A stretch of 7,380 nt of DNA from Opitutaceae bacterium (GCA_009919985.1 RGAX01000138.1:1-7380); one strand, 5' to 3'. Shown: positions 1-7,041, counted from the first letter of the stretch. Numbers and translations are program-made. The notes: generated by a model not told the origin, from the sequence alone.

Positions 1-1636
1 CCGTCAGTCCGCGCCGCGCCGGTTCCACCTCGCGCAAAATCTTTAACGTCTCCGCAAACCTTCCCTCCTCATCCGGCGCATGCCGCAACTCCGCGAACCC
101 CACCGCCGCCTCATCCGCGCTCGTATGCGCCCGCCACTCTCGGTTCCACTCCTTCGCTGCCGCCACTGGGACCGATGCGCCCAGGACCTCCGCCGCGCCG
201 AACACCGCGTTCACCATCGCGATCACCGCCGGCGTCGAACGCCACGACACATCCAAACGCCCTTCCACGATTTTCCCCGGCGCGCTCGCGTTGTAGTGAT
301 TAAAAATTTCGCGAAACAACCGAGGATCGCCCCCGCGCCACGCGTAAATCGCCTGCTTCACATCGCCCACGTAAAACAAGCTTCGGCGGCCCTCAGCGTC
401 CTGCACCGCCTCGTCGATTAGATTACGCAACACGCTCCACTGCTCGTAGCTCGTGTCTTGAAATTCATCCAGCAACCAATGATCGAACTTCGCGTCGAGT
501 CGCCAATCGATCAACAACCGCGCCTCCTCCACATCACGCCCCACGGCGTCGCTTTGCTGCGCCAAGGCCGGCGCGCCCGCGCCCGGCAACAACCGCCGCA
601 ACACATCCGCAAACGTCAAGCGCCCCGCCCGCCGCACAAGCGCATCATAAGTCATCTCATAGCTGCGCAACACCGCGAAAACCCCCCGCGTCATCTCCAA
701 TCGCCGCGTCAACTCAGCGCCCGCGATTCCTTCCACGACTCCGCGCAACGCCGCGCGCGCGTCCTCGCTGAGCGCGACTTTTTTTCGTTCGATCGTCACT
801 TCCTCCAGCGCAGGCCACGCCGCCAACGCGTTTTTCAACAAATACTCGAGCGGCCCCGGAAAAACTGCGCCGGGCTCCCATTCCTCCAGCGCCGCAAAGA
901 AATTTTCCACGCGCTCGCGTTGTTTTTCGTTCCAGGGCTCGGTCGCCCAAGCCGCGCGCAAGGCCTGCGCGGCCGCCTCGCGCCCATCCACCGACGCGAG
1001 CCATGCGCAACCCTCCGGCCAGATCCGCCCAGGATCACCCCATTGGGCCGCCGCCGATGCCGCCAAAAATTTTTCCCCGTGCTCATCGAGAAATTGATCG
1101 AGCACGCGCGTCAGCCGTTTTTCTTCCACGCCGAAGGTCGCACGTTTGAACGCCTCGATAAACTCGCGCTGCGCCGCGTCCGGCTCGCCCGCCGCCGTAA
1201 ACATCTGCCGCAACACACGCCGCCGCTCGCGAGCCGCCGCGGAGGCCTCAAGAATTTGAAATTCGCCATCGAGCCCGAGCTCGAGTGGGAAATTCTGCAC
1301 GACGCGCGCGAAAAATCCATCCAGCGTCCCGAGATTTAAACGCGGCATCGCCGTCACCACCACGCGCAGCAACCGTAAAAAGTCCGCCGCACCCAACGTC
1401 GGCGCACCGATCTCCACCGCCAATTTTTCGGCTTTCGTAGTATCTGTCGCAGCAGACGCTAATTTTTTCAAAATCTCATCAAAAAATTCTCCCGCCGCTT
1501 TCCGCGTAAACGTCAGCGCCACGATCCGCTCCGGCGCGGCCCCGTGCGCCAGCAAGCGCACAAAGCGGTTCGTCAACGCGTAGGTTTTGCCGGAGCCTGC
1601 CGAGGCCAAAATCATCTCATGTTGCAGCGCCTTCAT
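1..1636 (-). CDS. AddA/RecB-like UvrD-family (SF1A) helicase, partial, C-terminus beyond left edge
   Basis: Reading the minus strand from the ATG at 1636 gives 545 codons with no stop before the window edge. The superfamily 1 helicase motifs occur in order: Walker A ASAGSGKT (residues 11-18), motif Ia LTFTRKAAGE (41-50), LGTLDGFFARVVQNF (102-116), LTFADVLRRLL (340-350), Walker B LLDEFQDTS (388-396), motif III VGDVKQAIYAWRGGD (423-437) and motif IV SWRST (464-468). In AddA/RecB proteins this ATPase translocates 3'-5' on DNA and drives unwinding and resection of double-strand breaks in the cytoplasm for RecA loading. Motifs V-VI and any C-terminal RecB-type nuclease domain would lie outside the window, so whether this subunit also cuts DNA cannot be judged. 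The start is set by a good Shine-Dalgarno and a 4-nt ATGA overlap with the upstream AddB-like gene, which indicates translational coupling and a shared complex. Family is certain; AddA rather than another UvrD relative follows from the partner gene. Confidence 0.93.
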   Translation of the reverse strand, partial: MKALQHEMILASAGSGKTYALTNRFVRLLAHGAAPERIVALTFTRKAAGEFFDEILKKLASAATDTTKAEKLAVEIGAPTLGAADFLRLLRVVVTAMPRLNLGTLDGFFARVVQNFPLELGLDGEFQILEASAAARERRRVLRQMFTAAGEPDAAQREFIEAFKRATFGVEEKRLTRVLDQFLDEHGEKFLAASAAAQWGDPGRIWPEGCAWLASVDGREAAAQALRAAWATEPWNEKQRERVENFFAALEEWEPGAVFPGPLEYLLKNALAAWPALEEVTIERKKVALSEDARAALRGVVEGIAGAELTRRLEMTRGVFAVLRSYEMTYDALVRRAGRLTFADVLRRLLPGAGAPALAQQSDAVGRDVEEARLLIDWRLDAKFDHWLLDEFQDTSYEQWSVLRNLIDEAVQDAEGRRSLFYVGDVKQAIYAWRGGDPRLFREIFNHYNASAPGKIVEGRLDVSWRSTPAVIAMVNAVFGAAEVLGASVPVAAAKEWNREWRAHTSADEAAVGFAELRHAPDEEGRFAETLKILREVEPARRGLT

Positions 1637-4467
1637 GAGCGTTCCTCCCAAGCGATACTGGCTTCCGCGCCGCCGTGAAACAACTCGGCGAACTCATCTT
1701 GCTGCGCGTCGCGACCTGTGAGTTCGCGGGGCGGCCAAAATTGACCCGCCAGCACCGCCGAGACCACGCCGGTGGCGCACGCTTCAGCCGAAGCCTGCGT
1801 TTCCCGTGAAAAATCGTCCCACAAAATTACCGCAGTTTCACTGGCCGCTTTCGGCAAATTGAAATAGCCGCACGCCACCGCGTCGCCCCAGATCGCCGCG
1901 ACCGCAAGCCGGTAAAGCGGCAACTGCAAGTCCGTCCAAGCGCGCGATTTTCCTTCAGCATCGCTCATGCGCAACCACTCAGGCCGATCTAGATCATCCT
2001 CACACTCCGAGCGTAAATGCGCCGCGATAGGCTTACCCGAGGTATCGCCAGTTTTATAATCGAGCACGCGCACACGTCCATCGGCGTGGCGATCGATTCG
2101 ATCGATTTTTCCTTTAACGACTAAGCCACCGATCACCAACTCAATTTTCCACTCCACGTGCTCCGTGCGCCAACCATCTGCCCGCTCGCGCGCCTCGACT
2201 TCGGCCGCCGCGCGCAGGCGTTGCCGCGCAGCCTCAAATTGCACCACGAGCGGCAAGGTGAGCTCCGCGCCGTAGCGCAAGCGCACGATCCGCTCGAATC
2301 GTTCGATCAAAAAATCACGGAGCTGCGTCGCCTCGATGCAGTCGCGCAGCGCCGGTTCTTGGCCGAGTTGCTGCAACGCTTCGTGGATCAGAATTCCGAA
2401 ATCCAGGGCGTTGAGTTCTGTTTTCTCGGGCTCCACGCGCGTCATGCGCAACACGTGTTTTAGATAAAACCGAAACGGGCACGCGAGCCAGTCGCGGAAA
2501 GCCGTCACCGATAATTGCGTCGGGACCGCCGCCACCCGCGGGCGCAATTTCCACGCCCGCGCCCAAGGCGGACTCGGCCGCGCCGCTGCGACCGGTTGAA
2601 ATAATTGCGTCACTCGCTCGGGTAAAACCGCATCCGCGCAGCGCAACAACAGCCGCGACGGCCGCAATGGATCGCCTGAGGCCGTGGTTTTGCCCAGTAA
2701 AATATCCAGTCGACCGTTCGTGCTCGTGCGTGCCGCCGCGATCGACGCAAGCAAGTACGCATCACACGCAAAACGCTCAGCATTGCGCTTCAAACCGAGA
2801 CGTTCGCGCAGTGTCTCCGGCAAGAAAACATCACCCACAATCGCGGAGGGCACGCGCCCGTCGTTGAACCCCGCGACCACCAAGTGGGGTGCGTCGTCCC
2901 AAAGCAGTTCCAGCCAACCAAGCAGATCGATCGCACCAACCTGCCGTTCGCCCGTACGCACTTCATCCGCAAAGGCCCCCAGCGCGAGTTGCCAAGCCTC
3001 GGTCGCGGTTAACGCCACCGAGCCACCGCGAGCCAGCGCCTGCTCGATCTCGCGCAGCTGCGCCATCCACGCCTCGGCGGATTCCGCGAGCACGCCCGCT
3101 GCCTCGAGTTCGCGGCCCGCAAAGAGTTCCATCAACGCAGCGGCCGCGTTGCTCGGGAAACGGCCGCGTGTGAGCGTCGTCCGCAATTCCGCCAAGGCCG
3201 CCAGCGCCAGTTCGACTTCAGGAAATAATGCTGCCTGCGCCCGCGCCGCTGCCAACGTCGGCGGTAAATGGTTCGCACCTAATTGATCGAGCTGGCGTAA
3301 AAATTTCGCCGCGGAAAAACGCCCATCGGCCCGCGCGCGGAGCCATTCCAAAATATCCGGACAGCGCGCCAAGGTCGTCACTGCCGCAAAATCCGGCACC
3401 GCGGCAAACTCCGCTAACGCCGCGAGCAGAGGATATAATCCATCGTGCCGCCGCGCCCGGCCCTCAGGGTTAAACGCTGCGATGCCCACTCGCGCGCAGC
3501 CTTTTTCCAAAAGCGGTAATAACTCAGGATCAGCTACGCCGATGCCGAGCGTGGTCTCTGGTTCGGGCGTGGCTTGCGCGAGCGCGGTGATCCAAGCGAC
3601 TTGTTCAGCGGGATCGGCGCACACGCGCACGCGCTCGCCGAATGCTGCGATCGTCAACTCGCGCCCCGCCCACGCCGCCGCCTGCGGACGTCCCCAACTG
3701 TCAAAATTGTCCGCCTCGGACTCCGGCGCGTAAACCACGACGTCCACGGGCAATGTCGCCGCGTGCGCCGCGAGCACGCGCAGGGCCAGTGGTAACGGAT
3801 CGGGCGCACCGATCACCGCGATACGCGCGAAATCACACACTTGAGTCGGCGCGAGCGTCGCCTCGATGCGGGCGGCCTGCGCATCGAGCAGACCGAGCTC
3901 AGCCAACCGCGCGGCGTGCCTGCGTTCGAGTTCGCCGAGTTCGCGCCAACGATCGAGCTCTGGACACGTTTCACCCGCGCGCGCCGCGACATCGCCCATG
4001 CGCCAACCGCCTTCGGCGAGCGTGGATTGGAGACGCGCCAACTCGCGCCCAAGACCGAGCGCCCACGCGAAATCCCGCGCGGGCGGATCATGGGGCAACA
4101 CCGCGCGCACCTCGGCCAAATCCACGGCGCGCAAGACTTCGGTCCAAGCGAGAAGCGATTCCAGGCGATTCGCCGTCGGGGTGCCGGCGGTGACCGCCTG
4201 TGTGACGAGCAATTCGGGCGTGACGACGCGGGGCGGAAACACGGCTTGGTCGCGCGTGGCCGCGTATTCGGCGAGCGCCTCGCGCAAGCGGCGTCCCGCT
4301 TGGCGTGTCGGCACGACTACAAGCCACGAGGAAAGGTTCAGCGGTCCCGCACCGCTCCATTCACGTGCGAGCCATGCGACGGCCTGCGGCAGCAAAGGCG
4401 TGGCCCAAGGCAGAAAATGACGGCGGACGTTGGCGGGAGGAGGCACCACAGCGGAAAGGTTCACCAT
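1633..4467 (-). CDS. AddB-like PD-(D/E)XK nuclease with inactivated helicase-like N-terminus
   Basis: This is a 944-residue protein, shorter than Bacillus AddB (about 1,160). The last 290 residues form a RecB-family nuclease domain (PDDEXK_1 type): FRDWLACPFRFYLKHVL (Cys 663), FGILIHEAL (His 695), KGKIDRID (Asp 789), the catalytic VLDYKTGD (Asp 803, Lys 805) and QLPLYRL (Gln 848). The N-terminal two thirds resemble the helicase-like part of AddB, with VVPTRQAGRRL near residue 52 and HLVVAGFNDGRVP near 530-540, but no Walker A, so it probably does not hydrolyse ATP. AddB subunits cut one strand and help recognise Chi, working with AddA. The four-Cys iron-sulfur pattern of Bacillus AddB looks incomplete: the Cys in CPFRFY is present but no CxxC-x5-C follows near the C-terminus. 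I chose the ATG at 4467; a TTG nine codons upstream (4494) is also open, and neither has a clear Shine-Dalgarno. The stop overlaps the helicase ATG. Confidence 0.9.
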   Translation of the reverse strand: MVNLSAVVPPPANVRRHFLPWATPLLPQAVAWLAREWSGAGPLNLSSWLVVVPTRQAGRRLREALAEYAATRDQAVFPPRVVTPELLVTQAVTAGTPTANRLESLLAWTEVLRAVDLAEVRAVLPHDPPARDFAWALGLGRELARLQSTLAEGGWRMGDVAARAGETCPELDRWRELGELERRHAARLAELGLLDAQAARIEATLAPTQVCDFARIAVIGAPDPLPLALRVLAAHAATLPVDVVVYAPESEADNFDSWGRPQAAAWAGRELTIAAFGERVRVCADPAEQVAWITALAQATPEPETTLGIGVADPELLPLLEKGCARVGIAAFNPEGRARRHDGLYPLLAALAEFAAVPDFAAVTTLARCPDILEWLRARADGRFSAAKFLRQLDQLGANHLPPTLAAARAQAALFPEVELALAALAELRTTLTRGRFPSNAAAALMELFAGRELEAAGVLAESAEAWMAQLREIEQALARGGSVALTATEAWQLALGAFADEVRTGERQVGAIDLLGWLELLWDDAPHLVVAGFNDGRVPSAIVGDVFLPETLRERLGLKRNAERFACDAYLLASIAAARTSTNGRLDILLGKTTASGDPLRPSRLLLRCADAVLPERVTQLFQPVAAARPSPPWARAWKLRPRVAAVPTQLSVTAFRDWLACPFRFYLKHVLRMTRVEPEKTELNALDFGILIHEALQQLGQEPALRDCIEATQLRDFLIERFERIVRLRYGAELTLPLVVQFEAARQRLRAAAEVEARERADGWRTEHVEWKIELVIGGLVVKGKIDRIDRHADGRVRVLDYKTGDTSGKPIAAHLRSECEDDLDRPEWLRMSDAEGKSRAWTDLQLPLYRLAVAAIWGDAVACGYFNLPKAASETAVILWDDFSRETQASAEACATGVVSAVLAGQFWPPRELTGRDAQQDEFAELFHGGAEASIAWEERS
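1643..1648 (-). promoter_or_regulatory. Ribosome binding site of the AddA-like helicase gene
   Basis: The minus strand reads GGAGGA, six bases before the ATG at 1636. It lies inside the last codons (Trp-Glu-Glu-Arg-Ser) of the AddB-like gene, whose TGA stop overlaps that ATG. It is the clearest Shine-Dalgarno on the minus strand and fixes the helicase start. Confidence 0.75.
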
Positions 4468-4575
4468 GCACGTCGGGTGGCGCGCTAAGTTCAAACTCGT
4501 TCTATGCGCGGGGATTCAATTTTTGACCACGAACGCGATCGACGAGGCGAATACGACGGCGACCTCGCCGGCCAT

Positions 4576-4614
4576 AAAAAACAAAACCCCGCGGCCGGAG
4601 GGCTCGCGGGGTTT
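4576..4614 (-). terminator. Intrinsic terminator (second of two) downstream of rpsT
   Basis: A perfect 10-bp stem (arms 4584-4593 and 4605-4614, seven G-C pairs) has an 11-nt loop. On the minus strand it is followed by TTTTGTTTTTT (4586 down to 4576, the first three Ts being shared with the stem foot). No T-run follows on the plus strand, so it acts on minus-strand transcripts coming from rpsT. It lies about 110 bp upstream of the AddB-like start and should shield that operon from rpsT read-through. Confidence 0.88.
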
Positions 4615-4626
4615 AATAAAGACGAC

Positions 4627-4645
4627 AAAAAAGGGCAGTCTGCCC
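4627..4645 (-). terminator. Short intrinsic terminator (first of two) just after rpsT stop
   Basis: On the minus strand GGGCA-GAC-TGCCC (4645 to 4633) forms a 5-bp stem with a 3-nt loop and is followed directly by six Ts (4632-4627). It begins seven bases after the rpsT stop codon. The stem is short, so it may be leaky, which could explain the stronger second terminator behind it. Confidence 0.6.
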
Positions 4646-4652
4646 GCTTAAC

Positions 4653-4913
4653 TTACTTAGCCAGCATGTATTTCGCGACGTGGGCCTTGGCGCGGCTAGC
4701 CGCGTTGCGGTGCACGACGCCGGACTTGATAGCTTTGTCCATCGCGGAAGCGTAGGAGGCGCCGGCGGCTTTGGCGGTGACGAGATCTTTGGAGACCACG
4801 GCGGCGTCAAACTTCTTGCGCAGCGTCTTAATGGTGGTCTTGACGCCACGGTTACGGGTCGTGAGGCGGGCGGCCTTGCGGGCTGCTTTGATAGCGGATT
4901 TGGTATTGGCCAT
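4653..4913 (-). CDS. rpsT: 30S ribosomal protein S20
   Basis: This 86-residue, highly basic, Ala/Lys-rich protein has the family's typical length and layout. The N-terminus MANTKSAIKAARKAAR is the classic S20 opening, followed by TRNRGVKTTIKTLRKKF (residues 19-35) and the C-terminal signature HRNAASRAKAHVAKYM (68-83). S20 is a helical-bundle protein that binds 16S rRNA in the 30S subunit (5' domain and helix 44) and helps assembly. The ATG at 4913 is the natural start because the protein begins exactly there, although the bases before it (CTCTCTAACGACC) carry no obvious Shine-Dalgarno. It appears to be a single-gene transcription unit, with 134 bp of spacer upstream and two tandem terminators downstream. 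In E. coli S20 represses its own translation; nothing in this short leader shows whether that holds here. Confidence 0.97.
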   Translation of the reverse strand: MANTKSAIKAARKAARLTTRNRGVKTTIKTLRKKFDAAVVSKDLVTAKAAGASYASAMDKAIKSGVVHRNAASRAKAHVAKYMLAK

Positions 4914-5047
4914 GGTCGTTAGAGAGATTTAGCCGGTCAAAGACTCAAACGCCCGTCGGAGAGTCAAGGGTTTTGTCGGGCAGGCTATGAGTCTTGTCCT
5001 CTCAAAGAGGACCGGCAGAGGAATTTAGGACGGAAAGAAGGAGGGGG
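4914..5047. other. Spacer between phosphodiesterase gene and rpsT, with one hairpin
   Basis: This 134-bp spacer must end the phosphodiesterase transcript and start rpsT. It holds a perfect 7-bp hairpin with a 3-nt loop (arms 4996-5002 and 5006-5012, GTCCTCT/AGAGGAC), but no T-run follows on either strand, so it is at best a weak or factor-dependent terminator or an mRNA-end stabiliser. On the minus strand TTGACT (4967-4962) resembles a -35 box, but no good -10 lies 16-18 bases further on. The rpsT promoter is therefore probably here but not firmly located. Confidence 0.4.
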
Positions 5048-6610
5048 TTATTTGGCGGCGGAAACGAAAGCGCCGTTACCTTCATCAAGATAGCGCACGC
5101 CGTTGATTTCGACGATTTGGAGGTACTGTGACCAAGCGCCGGAGGCGAAGGTGCGTTGCGCCTGGAGGCGCTGGAGGTTGACGCTGCGCAAGGCCGGCAC
5201 ATCGCTGGCCGTAAGGGCCTCACTGAGCACGCGGCCATCCATCTGGGCGGCTTCGTCACGGTGGCCGAGGAGCCAGAGGATGGTTGGGGCGACGTCGGTG
5301 TTGGCGCTGGCGAGCGGATTAGTGACGCCGACACGCAAATGGGGACCGGCGGCGATTAGGGTGTTGTGCATGTCATAGGGGCTCAGGCTGGCGTGGTTGC
5401 CGACGCGGGTCGAGGTGGGCGCAAGATCGGAGGTGTGGAGACCCGGCGTGCCGTGTGCGTTTCTGCCGTGCTGCCAGCGCAAGGAGACGACGAGATCGGG
5501 AGCGGCGGGAGAGTCGATGCGAGCTTCGGCGAGAGAAAAGGTGCCTTCGCTGGGTTCGCGGGAAAAAATTACGCCGGTCCAATTTTGATTCTGCAAATAG
5601 GCGATGACGCGACGGGTCACTTCGGGCTCGTGGCCTCCGACAAAGATGAGGGTGCTACCGCCGTTAGCGACGACGAGGACTTCGCCCGTTTTCAGGCCGC
5701 CGGGAGCGGCGCGTTTGGCGATGAAGCCGGCGGTGGACAGTTCGACCGCGACGTCGACTTTACGCGCAATGGTGGAAAACGCGTGATCGGAAACAACGAA
5801 GATGTCGGTGGTGGAAAGCAGGCCACGTTTTTCGAGATCGGCCACCACGAGGCCGAGTTGGGTGTCGCTTTGAGCAATCGAGGCAAGGGATTGCGGGGAA
5901 CCGGGGCCAGTAGCGTGTTGCGAGGCGTCGGGTTCGCCGAGCCAGAGCAAAGAATAGGGTGGAACGCCGTCGCGCCAGAGCGAGCCGATCAAAACTTGGG
6001 TAGTCCAGGCGTCGCGGGCGATTTTATCCTGGGTCTTGGCGGTCGCGGGAAAAGCGCCATGGGTGGTGGTGAGTTGGGCGGCCAGTTCGGCGGGTAAGGT
6101 ATCGCCTTCAAAGACCACCGAGGACATCGCGGTGCTGGCGGAACGCGGCGCGCGGTCTTGCAGGAGAGCGATTTGTTTCGTGCCGGCAATGGCGGTGCGC
6201 TCACCGCGGGCGTGGAGCAATTCAGCGACCGTGGGCGCTCCGAGGTAGTGGCCGCCAGAGACGGCGTCGCCTTTGGCGATGGTGGCAGGGTCTTCGATGG
6301 CGACGGATTTCTGGGCGTCGATCGCAGGGCGGTAATCGGTGTTGGCGATGACGAAGCTGCGCGAGGGATAGGCGCCGGTGGCGAGCGCGGTGCCGTTGAC
6401 CTCGGTGGCGCTCAGAAAAACGGGATGATGGTGCGCGAACGTGACGCCGCGTTGGGCGAGTTGCCAAAGGTGCGGCGTGGTTTCGGCGGAGACGAAGTCG
6501 GGTCTCATGCCGTCCCAGACGACCACGACGACGCGACGATTTTCGGCGCCGAGGGCGGCGACACTCAAGGCGAGCCAGAGCAAAAGATGGGAAACGGGCT
6601 GGAATTTCAT
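5048..6610 (-). CDS. Secreted type I phosphodiesterase/nucleotide pyrophosphatase-like hydrolase (alkaline phosphatase superfamily)
   Basis: The protein has 520 residues. Residues 1-22 (MKFQPVSHLLLWLALSVAALGA) form a signal peptide, so it should act in the periplasm or outside the cell. The metal-binding layout of the alkaline phosphatase superfamily can be followed: WDGMRPD (Asp 33), a nucleophile loop FLSATEVNGTALATGAYPS (probable nucleophile Thr 69, by position relative to the usual PSVTRVN), GEPDASQH (Asp 228, His 232), VSDHAFS (Asp 275, His 276) and GNHASLSPYDMHNTLIAAGP (His 406), followed by NTDVAPTILWLLG. Such enzymes use two zinc ions to hydrolyse phosphodiesters, pyrophosphates or phosphomonoesters. 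The substrate cannot be told from sequence, and related folds include sulfatases and phosphonoacetate hydrolases. I chose the ATG at 6610 because the signal peptide begins there; the in-frame ATG at 6682 would force translation through the neighbour's terminator. No Shine-Dalgarno is visible, only a pyrimidine-rich leader. Confidence 0.9.
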   Translation of the reverse strand: MKFQPVSHLLLWLALSVAALGAENRRVVVVVWDGMRPDFVSAETTPHLWQLAQRGVTFAHHHPVFLSATEVNGTALATGAYPSRSFVIANTDYRPAIDAQKSVAIEDPATIAKGDAVSGGHYLGAPTVAELLHARGERTAIAGTKQIALLQDRAPRSASTAMSSVVFEGDTLPAELAAQLTTTHGAFPATAKTQDKIARDAWTTQVLIGSLWRDGVPPYSLLWLGEPDASQHATGPGSPQSLASIAQSDTQLGLVVADLEKRGLLSTTDIFVVSDHAFSTIARKVDVAVELSTAGFIAKRAAPGGLKTGEVLVVANGGSTLIFVGGHEPEVTRRVIAYLQNQNWTGVIFSREPSEGTFSLAEARIDSPAAPDLVVSLRWQHGRNAHGTPGLHTSDLAPTSTRVGNHASLSPYDMHNTLIAAGPHLRVGVTNPLASANTDVAPTILWLLGHRDEAAQMDGRVLSEALTASDVPALRSVNLQRLQAQRTFASGAWSQYLQIVEINGVRYLDEGNGAFVSAAK

Positions 6611-6632
6611 GAGAAGGAAGCGGGTAAATGCA

Positions 6633-6661
6633 GTTACAGAAAAAAGTCCTCCGCAGATCAA
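6633..6661 (-). promoter_or_regulatory. Candidate sigma-70-type promoter of the phosphodiesterase gene, overlapping a terminator
   Basis: On the minus strand TTGATC (6661-6656) and TGTAAC (6638-6633) are separated by exactly 17 bases, each matching four of six consensus positions. The start of transcription would fall near 6626, leaving a leader of about 16 nt before the ATG at 6610. The -35 lies in the loop of the receptor gene's terminator and the spacer covers its 3' arm and T-run. With only 30 bp between the T-run and the ATG, little other room for a promoter exists. This is inference from hexamer matches only. Confidence 0.35.
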
Positions 6662-6671
6662 CGCGGAGGAC
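6640..6671 (-). terminator. Strong intrinsic terminator of the TonB-dependent receptor gene
   Basis: A perfect 9-bp stem GTCCTCCGC/GCGGAGGAC (arms 6663-6671 and 6646-6654) has an 8-nt loop and is followed on the minus strand by six Ts (6645-6640). It begins 34 bp after the receptor's stop codon. The plus strand has no matching T-run, so it serves the minus-strand receptor gene. Confidence 0.92.
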
Positions 6672-6705
6672 GTAAAACCCATTAAAGAAGTTAGATCGAG
6701 CGAGT

Positions 6706-7041
6706 TTAGAACTGGCCAGAAACCGTGAGGAAAAAGCCGATGGGCGTGAGCAGATTGTAAGTGCTGGTGAGCGGATCAAACGCCCCGGCGACATATTTGG
6801 CGGACTTCACCAAGTTGATCTTGCGGTCGAAGAGGTTGTTCACCTGAAGACGGATTTTGTAGCTCTTGAGGAAGCTGTTTTTATCAAGCTTTTGACCGTA
6901 TCCAATCGAGAGATCGGTCAGGCTATAGCCGCCTTGGACGTAGGAAAACGAAGTGGCTGGCAAGGGTTGATCAGGATTAGGGGCACCTTGGTAGGTCGTA
7001 TAGTAGCCGCTGTATTTGGTCATGAGCGAGGCGAACAATTT
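6706..7041 (-). CDS. TonB-dependent receptor, C-terminal beta-barrel fragment (5' end missing)
   Basis: About 112 residues are present. They look like the last strands of an outer-membrane TonB-dependent receptor: alternating aromatic/polar strands (KYSGYYTTY), the characteristic SYKIRLQVNNLFDRK near the end, and the terminal strand GFFLTVSGQF closing on Phe, the outer-membrane assembly signal. Complete receptors have 700-1,100 residues with a plug domain and TonB box, so at least 80% is missing. The open frame extends only to a TAA at 7062-7060, and the recognisable sequence fades around SGKLFASLMTKY (7047-7012). No genuine start is present; the TTG at 7038 is merely the first possible one. 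The 3' end is intact with its own terminator. GC is about 51%, below the upstream genes. The loss of the 5' end coincides with the TetR fragment on the other strand, so this is either a remnant or an assembly artefact. Ligand unknown. Confidence 0.82.
   Translation of the reverse strand, partial: KLFASLMTKYSGYYTTYQGAPNPDQPLPATSFSYVQGGYSLTDLSIGYGQKLDKNSFLKSYKIRLQVNNLFDRKINLVKSAKYVAGAFDPLTSTYNLLTPIGFFLTVSGQF
7016..7041. other. Breakpoint joining two truncated genes head to head
   Basis: Within these 26 bases the plus strand reads LVMSEANNF, the usual lead-in to a TetR C-terminal domain, while the minus strand reads KLFASLMTK, a plausible TonB-receptor barrel strand. Left of it only the receptor frame makes sense (the TetR frame hits TAG at 7004-7006). 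Right of it only the TetR frame makes sense (the receptor frame hits TAA at 7062-7060). The join therefore lies in or beside this stretch and probably used a short sequence shared by both parents. Confidence 0.6.

Noticed and set aside
458..1339. Long plus-strand open frame (293 codons), with other frames at 80-421 and on the minus strand within 714-1320
   Set aside because: They lie across the helicase gene, whose motifs are unmistakable on the minus strand in another frame. Their translations are Arg/Pro/His-rich with no recognisable domain, typical of antisense or shifted frames in GC-rich coding DNA.
3642..4488. Overlapping plus-strand frames of 183-215 codons
   Set aside because: They are antisense to the AddB-like gene, Arg/Ala/Pro-rich, without start signals or family motifs.
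4468..4494. TTG start nine codons upstream of the AddB-like ATG
   Set aside because: It cannot be excluded, but it is a rarer start codon, has no better ribosome site, and the added residues show no family similarity I recognise.
4996..5012. 7-bp hairpin as intrinsic terminator of the phosphodiesterase gene
   Set aside because: No T-run follows on either strand, so it is recorded only as a hairpin in the spacer.
5366..6097. Plus-strand frame of 243 codons, and another at 6158-6685
   Set aside because: They are Gly-rich mirror frames of the phosphodiesterase gene. The metal-site motifs on the minus strand show which strand codes.
6611..6682. Upstream ATG at 6682 extending the phosphodiesterase by 24 residues
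   Set aside because: The extension would translate the terminator hairpin of the preceding gene and bury the signal peptide. The ATG at 6610 starts exactly at a normal signal peptide.
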